Assembly: GCA_017461425.1 (NCBI GenBank)
Contig: JAFTXY010000007.1
Location: 1-64,000, forward strand
DNA length: 64,000 nucleotides
Source: Candidatus Gastranaerophilales bacterium
GTDB lineage: Bacteria; Cyanobacteriota; Vampirovibrionia; Gastranaerophilales; Gastranaerophilaceae
Direction of reading: 5' to 3'
In this document: positions 32,736 to 41,971 of the stretch, piece by piece
Position numbering within the stretch: position 1 is the first letter of the stretch
How the letters are laid out: the number at the start of each line of letters is the position of its first letter
Notes under the pieces: model-generated
Database searches by the model: none
The model's input: the letters and a program-made list of their open reading frames with translations, nothing else
What the model was told of the DNA's origin: nothing
Made by a program: the position numbers and the translations under genes

Positions 32736-34450
32736 ATATTAAAATTTGATAATTCAATCATTGTTTTAAAATCGTCGTACTTATCATTTAAATTTTTAAA
32801 TGTATCTATATCAATAATTTCGCCATCCTGCATGTAGATAATTTTTGTGCAATGTTTTAAAATTTGAAATCTATGCGCTATAGAAATAATGGTTTTTTTG
32901 CCTTTTAATTCATTTAATAACTGGTTTATTTTTTCTTCAGATAAAACATCAATTGCACTTGTTGCTTCGTCTAAGATTAAAATTGGTTTATTTTTTTCTA
33001 AAATGTTAGCTAATGCTAATCTTTGTTTTTGTCCTTGGGATAAGTTTTTATCTATTAATGATGAATTAAGAGATAATTTTTCTAAGATACTTTGATCTAT
33101 ATCTGTTTTTATTTCTTCTAAAATTGAAAAATCTTGACTTAATAACGAGATATTATTCTGCCATTTTTTGAAATTTTCTTTTTTTAAAATGTTTCCATCA
33201 ATAAAAATATTGCCTTGTTGTGGTTTAATTAAGCCTGCAATAATTAACGATAAAGTTGTTTTGTAGCATCCAGATTTTCCTACTATGCCAATAAAATCAC
33301 CTTTTTTTATTTTTATATTGATATTATTGAGACCTTTAGTTTGATTAGGATATTTAAAATAAATATTTTTCAATTCAATTTTTTCGCTAAATTTAAGAGA
33401 ATTTTCAGTGTTATCAATTGTTATATTTTCATCAAATTGTTTATCAAATTCTATTATTTCTAATGCTGTTTTTTCGTTTGAATTAATTAAATATAAACAG
33501 CTTTGAGCCCTATTTATTGATGGAGTTAATCTTAAGATAATAACACATATTGTTGAAATAGAAGTTATTAAAAGTTGATTGTCAAAATTTGTTGTTAAAA
33601 ATAATGCAAATAACACAACTATAAAAGCTAACATTATTGAAATTTCTGTAAAATATATATGAAAAACATTGTTATAACATCTATCTTTGTTTAAATTTGC
33701 AAATTTATGACAATTGCTTTTTATATTTTCTATGAAATATTCTTCTTTGTTGTTTAGCTTTATTTCTTTTGTAGAATTGATAATTTTTAATAATGATGAA
33801 TTAATTGAATCAAAAGTTTTTGAAAAATATTTATTTTGATAATCTGAGCAAAGTTTAAGATATTTATATTCAATTAACGATAAAATTGAGATGAAAATCA
33901 TTGCTATGATTGCAGGAATTGTGAATTTGATAAATAAATATAAAACCAAGATTCCGACAATAATGCAATTCATTGTTAAATGAATATATTTTAAACAATA
34001 TTGCCAAACAATAATTGTGATTTTTTGAATTGTATTTAATTTGTCTTCTGATTTTATAGAATTAATGGTTACATAATCTTGATAAAGAAGATTTTTAACT
34101 GTTTTTGTTGTCATGTCTATTGATAAATCTTCTAAAACATTATGGTTGAATTTTGTAAAAATAAACATATAAATATTTTTAAGAATATATATGCAAGCTA
34201 TTGAAATACCAAGAAATAGTGTGATTTTTGGAATTTCTATTATATTTAAGTTGTTTTCGAAAAATTGAATAATTTTTTTTGAATATATTGTGTTTGGATT
34301 AGATAAAAATAATACAAATTGAAATATTAAAATAAGTCCCATATATTCAAATAAACCTGCTATAACAGAAAAGATAAACAAAAGATAAAATTTATATCTT
34401 TTGTTAAAATAAAATCTTTTAAGTATTTCTTGGAATGGTCTTATTTTCAA
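32732..34450 (-). CDS. ABC exporter (fused membrane and ATPase domains) with atypical Walker A
   Basis: 572-aa half-transporter of the ABCB/MsbA/PglK type: six hydrophobic helices (about 20-320) then an ATPase domain. Walker A reads GKSGCYKT (about 391-398), with Tyr396 where the invariant Gly stands; the signature LSQGQKQR, Walker B ILILDEAT and the H-loop SIAHR are normal. It begins at TTG (34450) with AGGAAA upstream. Overlap with the TPR gene is CTAG. The substrate may be a lipid or glycolipid given the nearby LCP gene, but that is inference. Activity may be altered by the Tyr. Confidence 0.85.
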   Translation of the reverse strand: MKIRPFQEILKRFYFNKRYKFYLLFIFSVIAGLFEYMGLILIFQFVLFLSNPNTIYSKKIIQFFENNLNIIEIPKITLFLGISIACIYILKNIYMFIFTKFNHNVLEDLSIDMTTKTVKNLLYQDYVTINSIKSEDKLNTIQKITIIVWQYCLKYIHLTMNCIIVGILVLYLFIKFTIPAIIAMIFISILSLIEYKYLKLCSDYQNKYFSKTFDSINSSLLKIINSTKEIKLNNKEEYFIENIKSNCHKFANLNKDRCYNNVFHIYFTEISIMLAFIVVLFALFLTTNFDNQLLITSISTICVIILRLTPSINRAQSCLYLINSNEKTALEIIEFDKQFDENITIDNTENSLKFSEKIELKNIYFKYPNQTKGLNNINIKIKKGDFIGIVGKSGCYKTTLSLIIAGLIKPQQGNIFIDGNILKKENFKKWQNNISLLSQDFSILEEIKTDIDQSILEKLSLNSSLIDKNLSQGQKQRLALANILEKNKPILILDEATSAIDVLSEEKINQLLNELKGKKTIISIAHRFQILKHCTKIIYMQDGEIIDIDTFKNLNDKYDDFKTMIELSNFNI

Positions 34451-34459
34451 AATATTTCC

Positions 34460-34488
34460 TTGAAAAAACTGTCTAAATTAATTATACT
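34460..34488 (+). promoter_or_regulatory. Promoter of the DUF429-like gene
   Basis: TTGAAA (34460-34465), a 17-nt spacer and TATACT (34483-34488) are close to consensus. Only 7 nt separate the -10 box from the ATG at 34496, so transcription should begin at or beside the start codon. There is no Shine-Dalgarno sequence. Confidence 0.75.
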
Positions 34489-34495
34489 CTTAATT

Positions 34496-35119
34496 ATGCA
34501 AAGTCTGTCAAGTAAAGAAAATTTTTTTATCGGAGTAGCCTTATCTAATTCTTCAAATTATGATAGTTCGATTTGTGTTTTAGATAGAAATTCAAATATT
34601 GTTTTTCTTGATAAATTTTACTTTACTCAAGATATTGACTATTTTTTTGAAACATCTCCTTATGTAAAAGATTCTGCTATATGCGCTTCTGTTGCATATG
34701 ACAATAAAATGCTTGATGGAAAATGGAGAATTCATTCAAAAAATTATAAAGCCTTGGGCGATTATTTCAAAGTTAATAAAGATGATTGGACTAATAGAAT
34801 TTCAAAAAGATGCGTTGAGACTTTTTTGAAATTAAAACAAACTGGAAATAAAATAATAAGAACAGATATAAACCAATTAAGACAAGCGTATGGTCTTAAT
34901 TCCCATTATTTATCAAGAACAAGCCTTGATTGTAAAAATCTTCAGATATCTTTAAAAATCAAATATGGATTTTCACAAATGCCAGATAATATGCTTCCAG
35001 CATCAAGTTTAGAAGCAATATTGTGTTCAATGTTTGCAATGGAATATGTTAACAATATTGAAACAACTCAAATATTTGAAATTAATGAAGTACCTGTCTT
35101 AGCAAGAACTATGAAATAG
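34496..35119 (+). CDS. DUF429-like (RNase H-fold) hypothetical protein
   Basis: 207 aa from the ATG at 34496; the frame is open to 34430 but that would place the start inside the ABC gene, before the promoter. The N-terminus FFIGVALSNSSNYDSSICVLD, quoted as FFIGVALSNSS, then a carboxylate-rich strand pattern and DCKNLQISLKIKYGFSQMPD suggest an RNase H-like fold related to DUF429 predicted nucleases. LPASSLEAILCSMFAMEYV near the C-terminus fits the terminal helix of such folds. This is a weak match from memory; function unknown. Confidence 0.65.
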   Translation: MQSLSSKENFFIGVALSNSSNYDSSICVLDRNSNIVFLDKFYFTQDIDYFFETSPYVKDSAICASVAYDNKMLDGKWRIHSKNYKALGDYFKVNKDDWTNRISKRCVETFLKLKQTGNKIIRTDINQLRQAYGLNSHYLSRTSLDCKNLQISLKIKYGFSQMPDNMLPASSLEAILCSMFAMEYVNNIETTQIFEINEVPVLARTMK

Positions 35120-35120
35120 A

Positions 35121-37628
35121 TTATATTTTTCCTGTTAAAATATCAATTTTATTTTTATAAAAATCCATTGTTATATTAAGTTTTTTACCTATTTCTATGA
35201 GATTTAAGAATAATTTTCTTGTGTCTTTTGGATGTTTTTTAGAAATTTCTTCAAAAAATTCTTCAAAATCCAAACAAAACATTTCATAAAAAATATCTTG
35301 AGCTTTTGAAATTAAAGTTTCAATTTGTAATTTTTCTAATAATTCAAAAAATCCGAGTAATTCTTGAGTGTTTTTTATTGTGGTTTGATTTCTTAATTTT
35401 GTTAATAAATTAATCAAATTAGAAGATAAAATTTCTTTTGCTTTTGAATTATTTAATTTTATATGGAATTTATCTGTTAATTCTTTAATTTTGTGACATT
35501 TTTGTAATTTGTGTTTATCTGTATATGTTGTAATCGATTGCAATTCTTCAATAAGATTTGATATTAATGTATATTTTGCGCATATTCTAAAACTTTCAGG
35601 AATATCCATACCTAAATCGTTAAGATAGCTGATTGGATTTAATAAATCATCATATAAATCTTCATAAGTTTTAGCTGTTTTTTGAAGTCTTGAATTAATA
35701 AGATTTTCTAAAATGGTTTTTCTTCTGTCTATTGGAATATCTTTTAGAGAATGGAATTTTGAGCCAAAATAAAGCTCTATTGATTGAAGCGTGTCAATCA
35801 TATTATTTTTTTCAAAAACTTTAAGAATTTCTTTTCTTTCAAGATTGAAATCATCTTGGCAAGTATATTCTTTGACAGCACAATAGAAATTATAATCTTG
35901 TGTTTGTAACATTACATAACTCATTTCTTTCTTTTCCAAAGTTATGTCTGATATGATTTCTATTTTGCCAAAATATAATGAGTCGTTTGAGTTTGTGTAT
36001 TTCTTGTTATTGCTTTTTTTGATTTTATAGCAATAAAGTTGATGAGGTGCATCTTGTTTTTTTTCATTTTCAAAAGATGTCTCAATTGCATATTGCGCTG
36101 TAATTTTATCAAATCCAACAGAACTTGGCTTAACCCAGCGATTATAGATATCTTTTCCATTGCCAAATTCTATAATATTACTTTTTGCTTTTTGCAATAT
36201 TGATAAAAATGTTTTTTCGTAATTTTCTTTAGAAAATTCTCCTGCAAGTTCCATTGCTCTTGCCGCATATTTCATAATCTGAGTTGTTTCGATACCCGAA
36301 ATATCAGCAAAAAACCATCCGCAACTTGTATACATTAACTGTGTAAAGCGTTGAATTTCCATTAATTTTAATGCTTTAACTTTATCATTTGCGTTTAAGT
36401 TTTTCTTAGCATTTTCTTTAAAGAATTTATTAATATTTTCAATCGAGCGATTAAGTATTACATCAATGTAATTGTTTCTCGCTTGCCAAAAATCTTTGTA
36501 ATATTTACTTCCTTCTATTGAACAAAGTTTTATTAATTCATCTCTTAAATAATCAAGAGCCTGTCTTAATGGTTTTCTCCATTTTTGGTTCCAATGAGGT
36601 TGTGCTCCTGTTGAACATCCGCAATCATCCATCCATCTGCCAACACCATGGCAACAGCTCCAAGCTGAAACTGGCTTGATATCAACTTCATATTCAGGCG
36701 GATGTTTTTCTAAAAATTCTCCATAGTTTGTTATTGTGAAACCTAAATCTTTGGCACCAACCCTTAAAACATACGCTAATGCCATATCGCCGAATTTTGT
36801 GTGATGACCATAACTTTCACCGTCTGTTGCGATATTGATTATTTGAGCAGAATTTCTTGATTCAACATAACCATCATTTAATCTATAGGAGAACTTTTTG
36901 CCGTCTTGCAATAAATTATCAAAAGCAACAGATTTAGAAATTGAACCATCATAGAAGAACAAATCAATATATTTTTCTTTGTTGGTGCCTTCGACGTAGT
37001 ATCTATATGCTTTTGACGGGTCTATTGTGCCCCAAGATACATCTTGCCAGTTTTTTTCTCCAATTTTATTTACGCACTTGGCTTGGTAAGGAGATAAAAT
37101 AGTATATTTTACTCCGCAATCTATTAAAACTTCTAATGTTTGAGCATCTACTGCAGTTTCAGCAAGCCAAATCCCTTCTGAATTTCTGTTAAATCTTTTT
37201 TGAAAATCTTTTAATCCCCAAATAACTTGTGTTATTTTGTCATTTTGGTTTGCAAGAGGCATAATAATATGGTTATAAACTTGTGCTATTGCACAACCAT
37301 GACCATTATAAAGTTCTCTTGAGTTAAAATCTGCTCTAAGAATTCTTTGATAAGCTTCGGGGTTATATTTTTCAAGCCAGCTCAATAAAGTTGGACCAAA
37401 ATTAAAACTCATGTATTGGTAATTGTTAGATATTTCAATTATTGAATTGCTTCCGTTAACTATTCTTGAAGCGCCATTAGGGCTATAACATTGCCAAGCG
37501 ATTTTTTCATTCCAATCATGATTAGGCGCAGCACTATCTTGGATTTCGATTTCTTCTATCCAAGGATTTTCTCTAGGCGGTTGATAAAAATGTCCATGTA
37601 TTGTTAGATATTTTTTGTTTTCGCTCAT
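35121..37628 (-). CDS. Glycoside hydrolase family 57 protein with DUF3536
   Basis: 835-aa protein of the GH57 superfamily, which includes alpha-amylases and glucan-branching enzymes. The N-terminal catalytic barrel shows LTIHGHFYQPPRENPW, GIWLAETAVD with the presumed nucleophile Glu, and NIATDGESYGHH with the presumed acid Asp. SCCHGVGRWMDDCGCSTGA follows, then the DUF3536 region and a long helical C-terminus. Such proteins occur in Cyanobacteria and spirochaetes. I use the ATG at 37628; a TTG at 37640 is possible. Cytoplasmic, no signal peptide. It may act on storage glucan. Confidence 0.88.
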   Translation of the reverse strand: MSENKKYLTIHGHFYQPPRENPWIEEIEIQDSAAPNHDWNEKIAWQCYSPNGASRIVNGSNSIIEISNNYQYMSFNFGPTLLSWLEKYNPEAYQRILRADFNSRELYNGHGCAIAQVYNHIIMPLANQNDKITQVIWGLKDFQKRFNRNSEGIWLAETAVDAQTLEVLIDCGVKYTILSPYQAKCVNKIGEKNWQDVSWGTIDPSKAYRYYVEGTNKEKYIDLFFYDGSISKSVAFDNLLQDGKKFSYRLNDGYVESRNSAQIINIATDGESYGHHTKFGDMALAYVLRVGAKDLGFTITNYGEFLEKHPPEYEVDIKPVSAWSCCHGVGRWMDDCGCSTGAQPHWNQKWRKPLRQALDYLRDELIKLCSIEGSKYYKDFWQARNNYIDVILNRSIENINKFFKENAKKNLNANDKVKALKLMEIQRFTQLMYTSCGWFFADISGIETTQIMKYAARAMELAGEFSKENYEKTFLSILQKAKSNIIEFGNGKDIYNRWVKPSSVGFDKITAQYAIETSFENEKKQDAPHQLYCYKIKKSNNKKYTNSNDSLYFGKIEIISDITLEKKEMSYVMLQTQDYNFYCAVKEYTCQDDFNLERKEILKVFEKNNMIDTLQSIELYFGSKFHSLKDIPIDRRKTILENLINSRLQKTAKTYEDLYDDLLNPISYLNDLGMDIPESFRICAKYTLISNLIEELQSITTYTDKHKLQKCHKIKELTDKFHIKLNNSKAKEILSSNLINLLTKLRNQTTIKNTQELLGFFELLEKLQIETLISKAQDIFYEMFCLDFEEFFEEISKKHPKDTRKLFLNLIEIGKKLNITMDFYKNKIDILTGKI

Positions 37629-37657
37629 CTTCCAACTCAATAATTGCTAATTTTGGG

Positions 37658-38155
37658 TTATTTATTTTCTTCTTTTTTTGCTTTTTTGATTACTGTTAGA
37701 TTTTTTATATCTAACCAAGGATCGTTAAGAGCTGTTGAAAATACAGTTGCTGTAATTTCAATTTTATCTCCTGTATCTAAATCTATATGTTTTTCTGCAA
37801 GCTCTTTTTTCATAAATAACTTCATTTCAGATAATGGAATATTATGATCTAAAACATCATCTCTTTGAATTAAAATGCCTATGTATTTAGAGCTTTCTCT
37901 TAAGGCTTTTGAATAATCTAAACCAAGAGTAGAAAATTTATCAAAAGTTGCTTGCATTTTAATTGTTTTATTAAGATATTTATGCGGATTTGCAACAATA
38001 TTTAGCGATGTTGTATTTATTGTTTTATTAGCTTGTACGCTCTGTTGCGGTTTTTTTACAACAGGTGTATTGGCGCTATATGTTTTATTATACGTTCCGC
38101 AAAAAACCCCTAAAGAAATAGTTAATGCTAATGTTATATATATTTTTTTGTTCAT
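37658..38155 (-). CDS. Secreted hypothetical protein (OB-fold-like)
   Basis: 165 aa with a signal peptide (MNKKIYITLALTISLGVFCG, cleavage near TYSA). The mature part holds SLNIVANPHKYLNKTIKMQA, a start often seen in small beta-barrel proteins, then DKIEITATVFST and DPWLDIKNLTVIK, consistent with an OB-fold. GAGG lies 6 nt before the ATG. It is encoded between the NagA-like and GH57 genes, same strand. No function can be given. Confidence 0.72.
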   Translation of the reverse strand: MNKKIYITLALTISLGVFCGTYNKTYSANTPVVKKPQQSVQANKTINTTSLNIVANPHKYLNKTIKMQATFDKFSTLGLDYSKALRESSKYIGILIQRDDVLDHNIPLSEMKLFMKKELAEKHIDLDTGDKIEITATVFSTALNDPWLDIKNLTVIKKAKKEENK

Positions 38156-38170
38156 TTTTTCCTCTGCTTG

Positions 38171-38198
38171 TATGTTAAGTTTAGTTTAACATATTTTT
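38171..38198 (+). terminator. Hairpin with plus-strand T-tract between nagA-like and secreted protein genes
   Basis: TATGTTAA/TTAACATA forms an 8-bp stem (loop GTTTAGT) followed by TTTTT on the plus strand. All flanking genes are on the minus strand, so it would terminate antisense transcription, or it is simply a hairpin in the leader of the gene at 37658. Confidence 0.4.
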
Positions 38199-39094
38199 TA
38201 TCTATTTAAAATATCAATCTCTTTACTATTAAGCATAAGATATTTTATTTGGTTTTCAAATGCCATTTGGTTGATATCGTTTTTACTTAAAATATTTTTT
38301 TTAATTAAATTTTTACAAATAGCATCAAGTGTCATATTTGAGCCTGCAATTGTTCCGTTTTCATCTTGACCTTTTGAATTGATTTTTTTGTTGCAGAAAA
38401 TAATGTCTTTTTCATAATTGCTTGATGGCAGGGAATCGCTAATTAAAAGAATTTTTTCTTTTGGCTTGCATTTAAAAAACAAGTTTAAAATATCTTCATT
38501 GCAATGAAATAAATCTGCTATTATTTCGCAATAAATATCATTATTAATTAATCCTTTTAATGCTATAGAATTATTTCTGTGATGAATTGGATTCATTGCA
38601 TTAAAATGATGAGTTGTTGCAATGCAGTTTTTAAAATCAGATGAAATAGTGTGTCCTGCCTGAGTTTTAATATATTTTTCATTAAGATAATCAATTAAAT
38701 CAACATCTAATTCTGGCGCTATTGTCACAATTTTAATTATATTTTCAAATTCACCAACTAAGTTTTTAAAATTTTCAATGGTTGGTTTTAAAAAAGTTTT
38801 GGTATCTTGAATACCTGATTTTTCGGGATTTAAAAAGCTTCCTTCAAGATGAACTCCAATTATAAAAGCTTCTTTATCTATATTTTGCAGTTGTTCGTTT
38901 TTGATTTTGTTGAATATTTCAAGTTGTTTTTTGATATTTTCTTTGGTTTCGCCAACTAATGTTGGGCAAAGTCCTTTAATTCCTTTTCTGTAGAGCTCTT
39001 TTAGGAGAAATTTTGTTTCTTTATAAGTTGAATAATTAAAATTGATTCCGAAACTACCGTGAATGTGATTGTCTATAAAGCTTAAATTATTCAA
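38198..39094 (-). CDS. N-acetylglucosamine-6-phosphate deacetylase-like, lacking the N-terminal lobe
   Basis: 298-aa amidohydrolase resembling NagA. The metal and catalytic motifs are present: DNHIHGSFG, VHLEGSFLNPEKSG, AGHTISS, ATHHFNAMNPIHHR and LISDSLPSS (catalytic Asp). Family members are about 380 aa and start with a beta-sandwich lobe of 50-60 residues before the barrel; here the protein starts directly at the HxH strand. A TAA lies eight codons upstream in frame, so this is not a missed start. The start is a TTG with GGAG 10 nt upstream. It should act in amino-sugar or wall recycling. Confidence 0.82.
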   Translation of the reverse strand: MNNLSFIDNHIHGSFGINFNYSTYKETKFLLKELYRKGIKGLCPTLVGETKENIKKQLEIFNKIKNEQLQNIDKEAFIIGVHLEGSFLNPEKSGIQDTKTFLKPTIENFKNLVGEFENIIKIVTIAPELDVDLIDYLNEKYIKTQAGHTISSDFKNCIATTHHFNAMNPIHHRNNSIALKGLINNDIYCEIIADLFHCNEDILNLFFKCKPKEKILLISDSLPSSNYEKDIIFCNKKINSKGQDENGTIAGSNMTLDAICKNLIKKNILSKNDINQMAFENQIKYLMLNSKEIDILNR

Positions 39095-39248
39095 TTGACT
39101 TTTCTCCGAAAAATATTAAATAAACTACTAAGATTATAACCTAAGGGGATGTAAATGTTAATAAATGTTACAAAAAAATATATAATCCTCAAGAATTATC
39201 ATTCGAATGTCGTATATCAAAACATAAATACGAAGGAAAGGTGACAAT

Positions 39249-40277
39249 ATGGGATTAGCAGCAAGTCAAGCTCGCTTTCTTGGTTTAACTGCGAGGAAAA
39301 GTAATGTTGAATATCAAGGTCAACAAATAAACCAACAAAGAACTGCGTTGGCAAATGAAATTTCAGGATTGTATACAGAATATAGCAATCTTGATGTACC
39401 AGTGCCTCCTGCGGTCAATGATTTTCAAAAAACAACTTATACTCTAAGTGATACACCTGAAAAATATCAAATTCAATCTTTTGAAAAAATTATTGATGGA
39501 CCAGACAAAGGGCGCTATACTGTTTTACTTTCTTGCGAAGAAGGTATTCCAAAAGCTTATCAAAATAGTTTCTCAAAACAAACAGAAGTATCACTTGGAA
39601 AAGATGGCGATAATATTAATTATTTGAGCTTTAAATTTGGTACAAATTCATATTTTTATGATCCAGATGATAAATCATCAAATATCACAAAAATTACACC
39701 TAAAGAATATGATAAATATCCAGCATTGAATGTTATTTCAAGCAATCCAAGCGGTAATTATTATATGTTTGTAAGAAGCGGAACAGCTTATTTTACTTCT
39801 GAAAATGATTTATTGTTAACTGAGTTTAATAGTGAAGCTGATGAAAACGGTATTCAAAAATATGTAGGTGATTATTCTTTTGCGTTCCAAGGTGAGTATA
39901 AAACTACAAAAAATATTACAGCGCAAGCTGTTTTATCTCAAGACGAGCAAGGAAGATTAACTGCTATACAAGTTACACAATGTGAAGATGATACAGATTT
40001 AGTTAATCAGGCATACTCAATCACATCTGGAACAATTGATGACGAAGCAAAATATGCAGATGCGATGAATAAATACAATTATGAAAAAATGCTTTACGAA
40101 AGAGAAGTTGAATTAATTAATCAAAAAACAGAAGAATTACAAGAACAAGATAGAACTCTAGAACTTCAATTAGCGCAATTGGACACTGAGCAAAATGCTA
40201 TTAAAACAGAAATGGATTCAGTATCTAAAGTTATTGAAGAAACCATGGAAAAAGTATTCAAAACTTTTAATGGTTAA
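39249..40277 (+). CDS. GLAASQAR-type lineage-specific protein
   Basis: 342 aa beginning MGLAASQARFLGLTARKSNV, followed by a helical EYQGQQINQQRTALANEISG. I recall this N-terminus from multi-copy proteins of gut Melainabacteria assemblies, but no function is known to me. The centre is beta-rich (KYQIQSFEKIIDGPDKGRYT), and the C-terminus is a long coiled coil (EREVELINQKTEELQEQDRT). The helix-beta-helix layout resembles secreted filament or hook-type proteins; this is inference. AGGTGA lies before the ATG, identical in context to the gene at 56941. Confidence 0.75.
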   Translation: MGLAASQARFLGLTARKSNVEYQGQQINQQRTALANEISGLYTEYSNLDVPVPPAVNDFQKTTYTLSDTPEKYQIQSFEKIIDGPDKGRYTVLLSCEEGIPKAYQNSFSKQTEVSLGKDGDNINYLSFKFGTNSYFYDPDDKSSNITKITPKEYDKYPALNVISSNPSGNYYMFVRSGTAYFTSENDLLLTEFNSEADENGIQKYVGDYSFAFQGEYKTTKNITAQAVLSQDEQGRLTAIQVTQCEDDTDLVNQAYSITSGTIDDEAKYADAMNKYNYEKMLYEREVELINQKTEELQEQDRTLELQLAQLDTEQNAIKTEMDSVSKVIEETMEKVFKTFNG

Positions 40278-40307
40278 TAAGATAAATTCATTATTCCTTT
40301 GTATTTT

Positions 40308-40334
40308 CCCTAAAAGATGGCTTTTAGGGTTTTT
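40308..40334 (+). terminator. Rho-independent terminator
   Basis: CCCTAAAAG/CTTTTAGGG (9-bp perfect stem, loop ATGG) followed by five T ends the GLAASQAR-type gene. Confidence 0.9.
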
Positions 40335-40346
40335 ATTTTGTTTTAA

Positions 40347-40532
40347 TTAGTATGCACTAAAAAATCTTTGGTTTGTGCCATTTTTACCAATAGGAATTTT
40401 GATTGTTCGAAGGCATCTTGGACATTTACCCTCGTAATGTGTACCTTCTTTGTTTTTGTATATTCTTCCATACACATTACAACATTCAAACATTATTCCT
40501 AAAAAATTTAAATTATTTTTTCTTTCTTTCAT
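40347..40532 (-). CDS. Small cysteine-rich conserved protein (61 aa)
   Basis: 61 aa with ECCNVYGRIYKNKEGTHYEG, then KCPRCLRTIKIPIG and a C-terminal NQRFFSAY. The single CxxC plus the earlier Cys-Cys could bind zinc. A similar glycine-rich RCC-G-x-Y-N...YEGRCP-C...G-T-S-RF-F-AY pattern occurs, as I remember, in small proteins of Planctomycetes and others; I have not verified it. It is convergent with the GLAASQAR-type gene across its terminator. No ribosome binding site is evident. Function unknown. Confidence 0.65.
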   Translation of the reverse strand: MKERKNNLNFLGIMFECCNVYGRIYKNKEGTHYEGKCPRCLRTIKIPIGKNGTNQRFFSAY

Positions 40533-40649
40533 ATATAAAATATTAGCTTAATTTTGTTTAAATAAATCAATTTTTCGTTTGAAATACTTTACAAAAAACT
40601 ATAAAAAATAGTACAATAGTTCAAAATAGTATTATGAGGAAGAATACCC

Positions 40650-41969
40650 ATGGGTTTACATATGCAAGTATTTATTGCACTTTTATTAGGTATTAAGAGA
40701 AATGGACATATATTTCTTGGGATTATTTTGGGGGTTTTAGTTGGGATATTTGCTCCGCAACATTTGTACCCTAAAGCATATCAAATTTTAGATTTAATCG
40801 GACAATCTTTTATTAATATTATTCAAATGGTTGTTTTACCTTTAGTTATTAGTGCAATAATTATTGGTATTTCTAATATTGGTGATTCTAAACAGTTAAC
40901 AAAACTTGGTTCAAAAATGCTTTTGTATTATGGAATTATAATTACATTGGCAGTTACAATAGGTGCAACTGTTGCTTTGTTATTGCAACCTGGGGTTGGT
41001 GCAAAAGCCTTAATAGATAGCAATGTAATTGCAAGTGTTCATGATTCCGTTGCATCAGCAATTGAATACCAGAAAGAAAACCTTGTTCAAATATTTTTAG
41101 ATGTTATTCCTAAAAATCCTTTTGAAGCTTTGGCTCAAGGTAAAATGATTCCAATTATTATATTTGTTTCAATTTTTGCTGTTGCATTGACTCGTGCAGG
41201 TGAAATTTCTCATCCTTTGGTTTCATTTTTTGAAAGCATTTTTGCAGCAACAATGAAAGTTACCGATTGGATTATGTATCTTGCTGCTCCTGGTATTTTT
41301 GCTTTAACAGCAACCGCTGTTGGCAGTTTTGGTATAGAAGTTTTCCAAAGTATTTCTAAATTTGCTTTAGCTGTTTGTTTAGCATTAGGCATTCAATTTT
41401 TTATTGTATATCCTTTGATGTTGAAATTATTCTCAAAAGTTCCTGTTGGAAAATTATTTTCAGCAGTTTCTGAAGCTATAATGGTTGCATTTGGTACAGC
41501 ATCATCTTCTGCAACTTTACCTTTAACCATTACATGTTGTGAAAAACGTGGCATCTCAAATAGAGTTTGTTCTTTTGTTTTGCCTTTAGGTGCAACATTA
41601 AATATGGATGGTACTGCGCTAGTTCAAACAATTGCGGTTATATTCTTAGCTCAAATGTATGGAATAGATTTAACACCATTATTAATATTTGAAATTGCAT
41701 TTTTAGCAATTGTTGCTTCATCAACTTCTGCTGGTATTCCTGGTGCTGGATTAATTACAATTGCATTAGTATTAAATGGTATTGGCTTAACTCCTCAACA
41801 GCTTGTTATTGGATTTTCATTATTATTCACAATCGAAAGATTTATGGATATGCTAAGAACTATCTGCAATGTTACATCTGATACTATTGTTGCTGCAATT
41901 ATTGCTGATAATGAAAACGAGCTTAATTATGAGCTTTTGTGTGGCGAAAAACAATCAGAAAAGGCTTAG
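40650..41969 (+). CDS. Dicarboxylate/amino acid:cation symporter (DAACS family), second copy
   Basis: 439-aa symporter of the same superfamily as the gene at 5441 but clearly divergent. It has FINIIQMVVLPLVISAIIIG, the hairpin segment AFGTASSSATLPLTITCCEK, LPLGATLNMDGTALVQT and the second hairpin SSTSAGIPGAGLITIALVL. The STSAGIPGAG form is typical of glutamate/aspartate transporters. GAGGAAG lies about 8 nt before the ATG. rlmH and a pyrimidine phosphorylase follow with tight spacing, so these may be one transcript. Confidence 0.9.
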   Translation: MGLHMQVFIALLLGIKRNGHIFLGIILGVLVGIFAPQHLYPKAYQILDLIGQSFINIIQMVVLPLVISAIIIGISNIGDSKQLTKLGSKMLLYYGIIITLAVTIGATVALLLQPGVGAKALIDSNVIASVHDSVASAIEYQKENLVQIFLDVIPKNPFEALAQGKMIPIIIFVSIFAVALTRAGEISHPLVSFFESIFAATMKVTDWIMYLAAPGIFALTATAVGSFGIEVFQSISKFALAVCLALGIQFFIVYPLMLKLFSKVPVGKLFSAVSEAIMVAFGTASSSATLPLTITCCEKRGISNRVCSFVLPLGATLNMDGTALVQTIAVIFLAQMYGIDLTPLLIFEIAFLAIVASSTSAGIPGAGLITIALVLNGIGLTPQQLVIGFSLLFTIERFMDMLRTICNVTSDTIVAAIIADNENELNYELLCGEKQSEKA

Positions 41970-41971
41970 TT

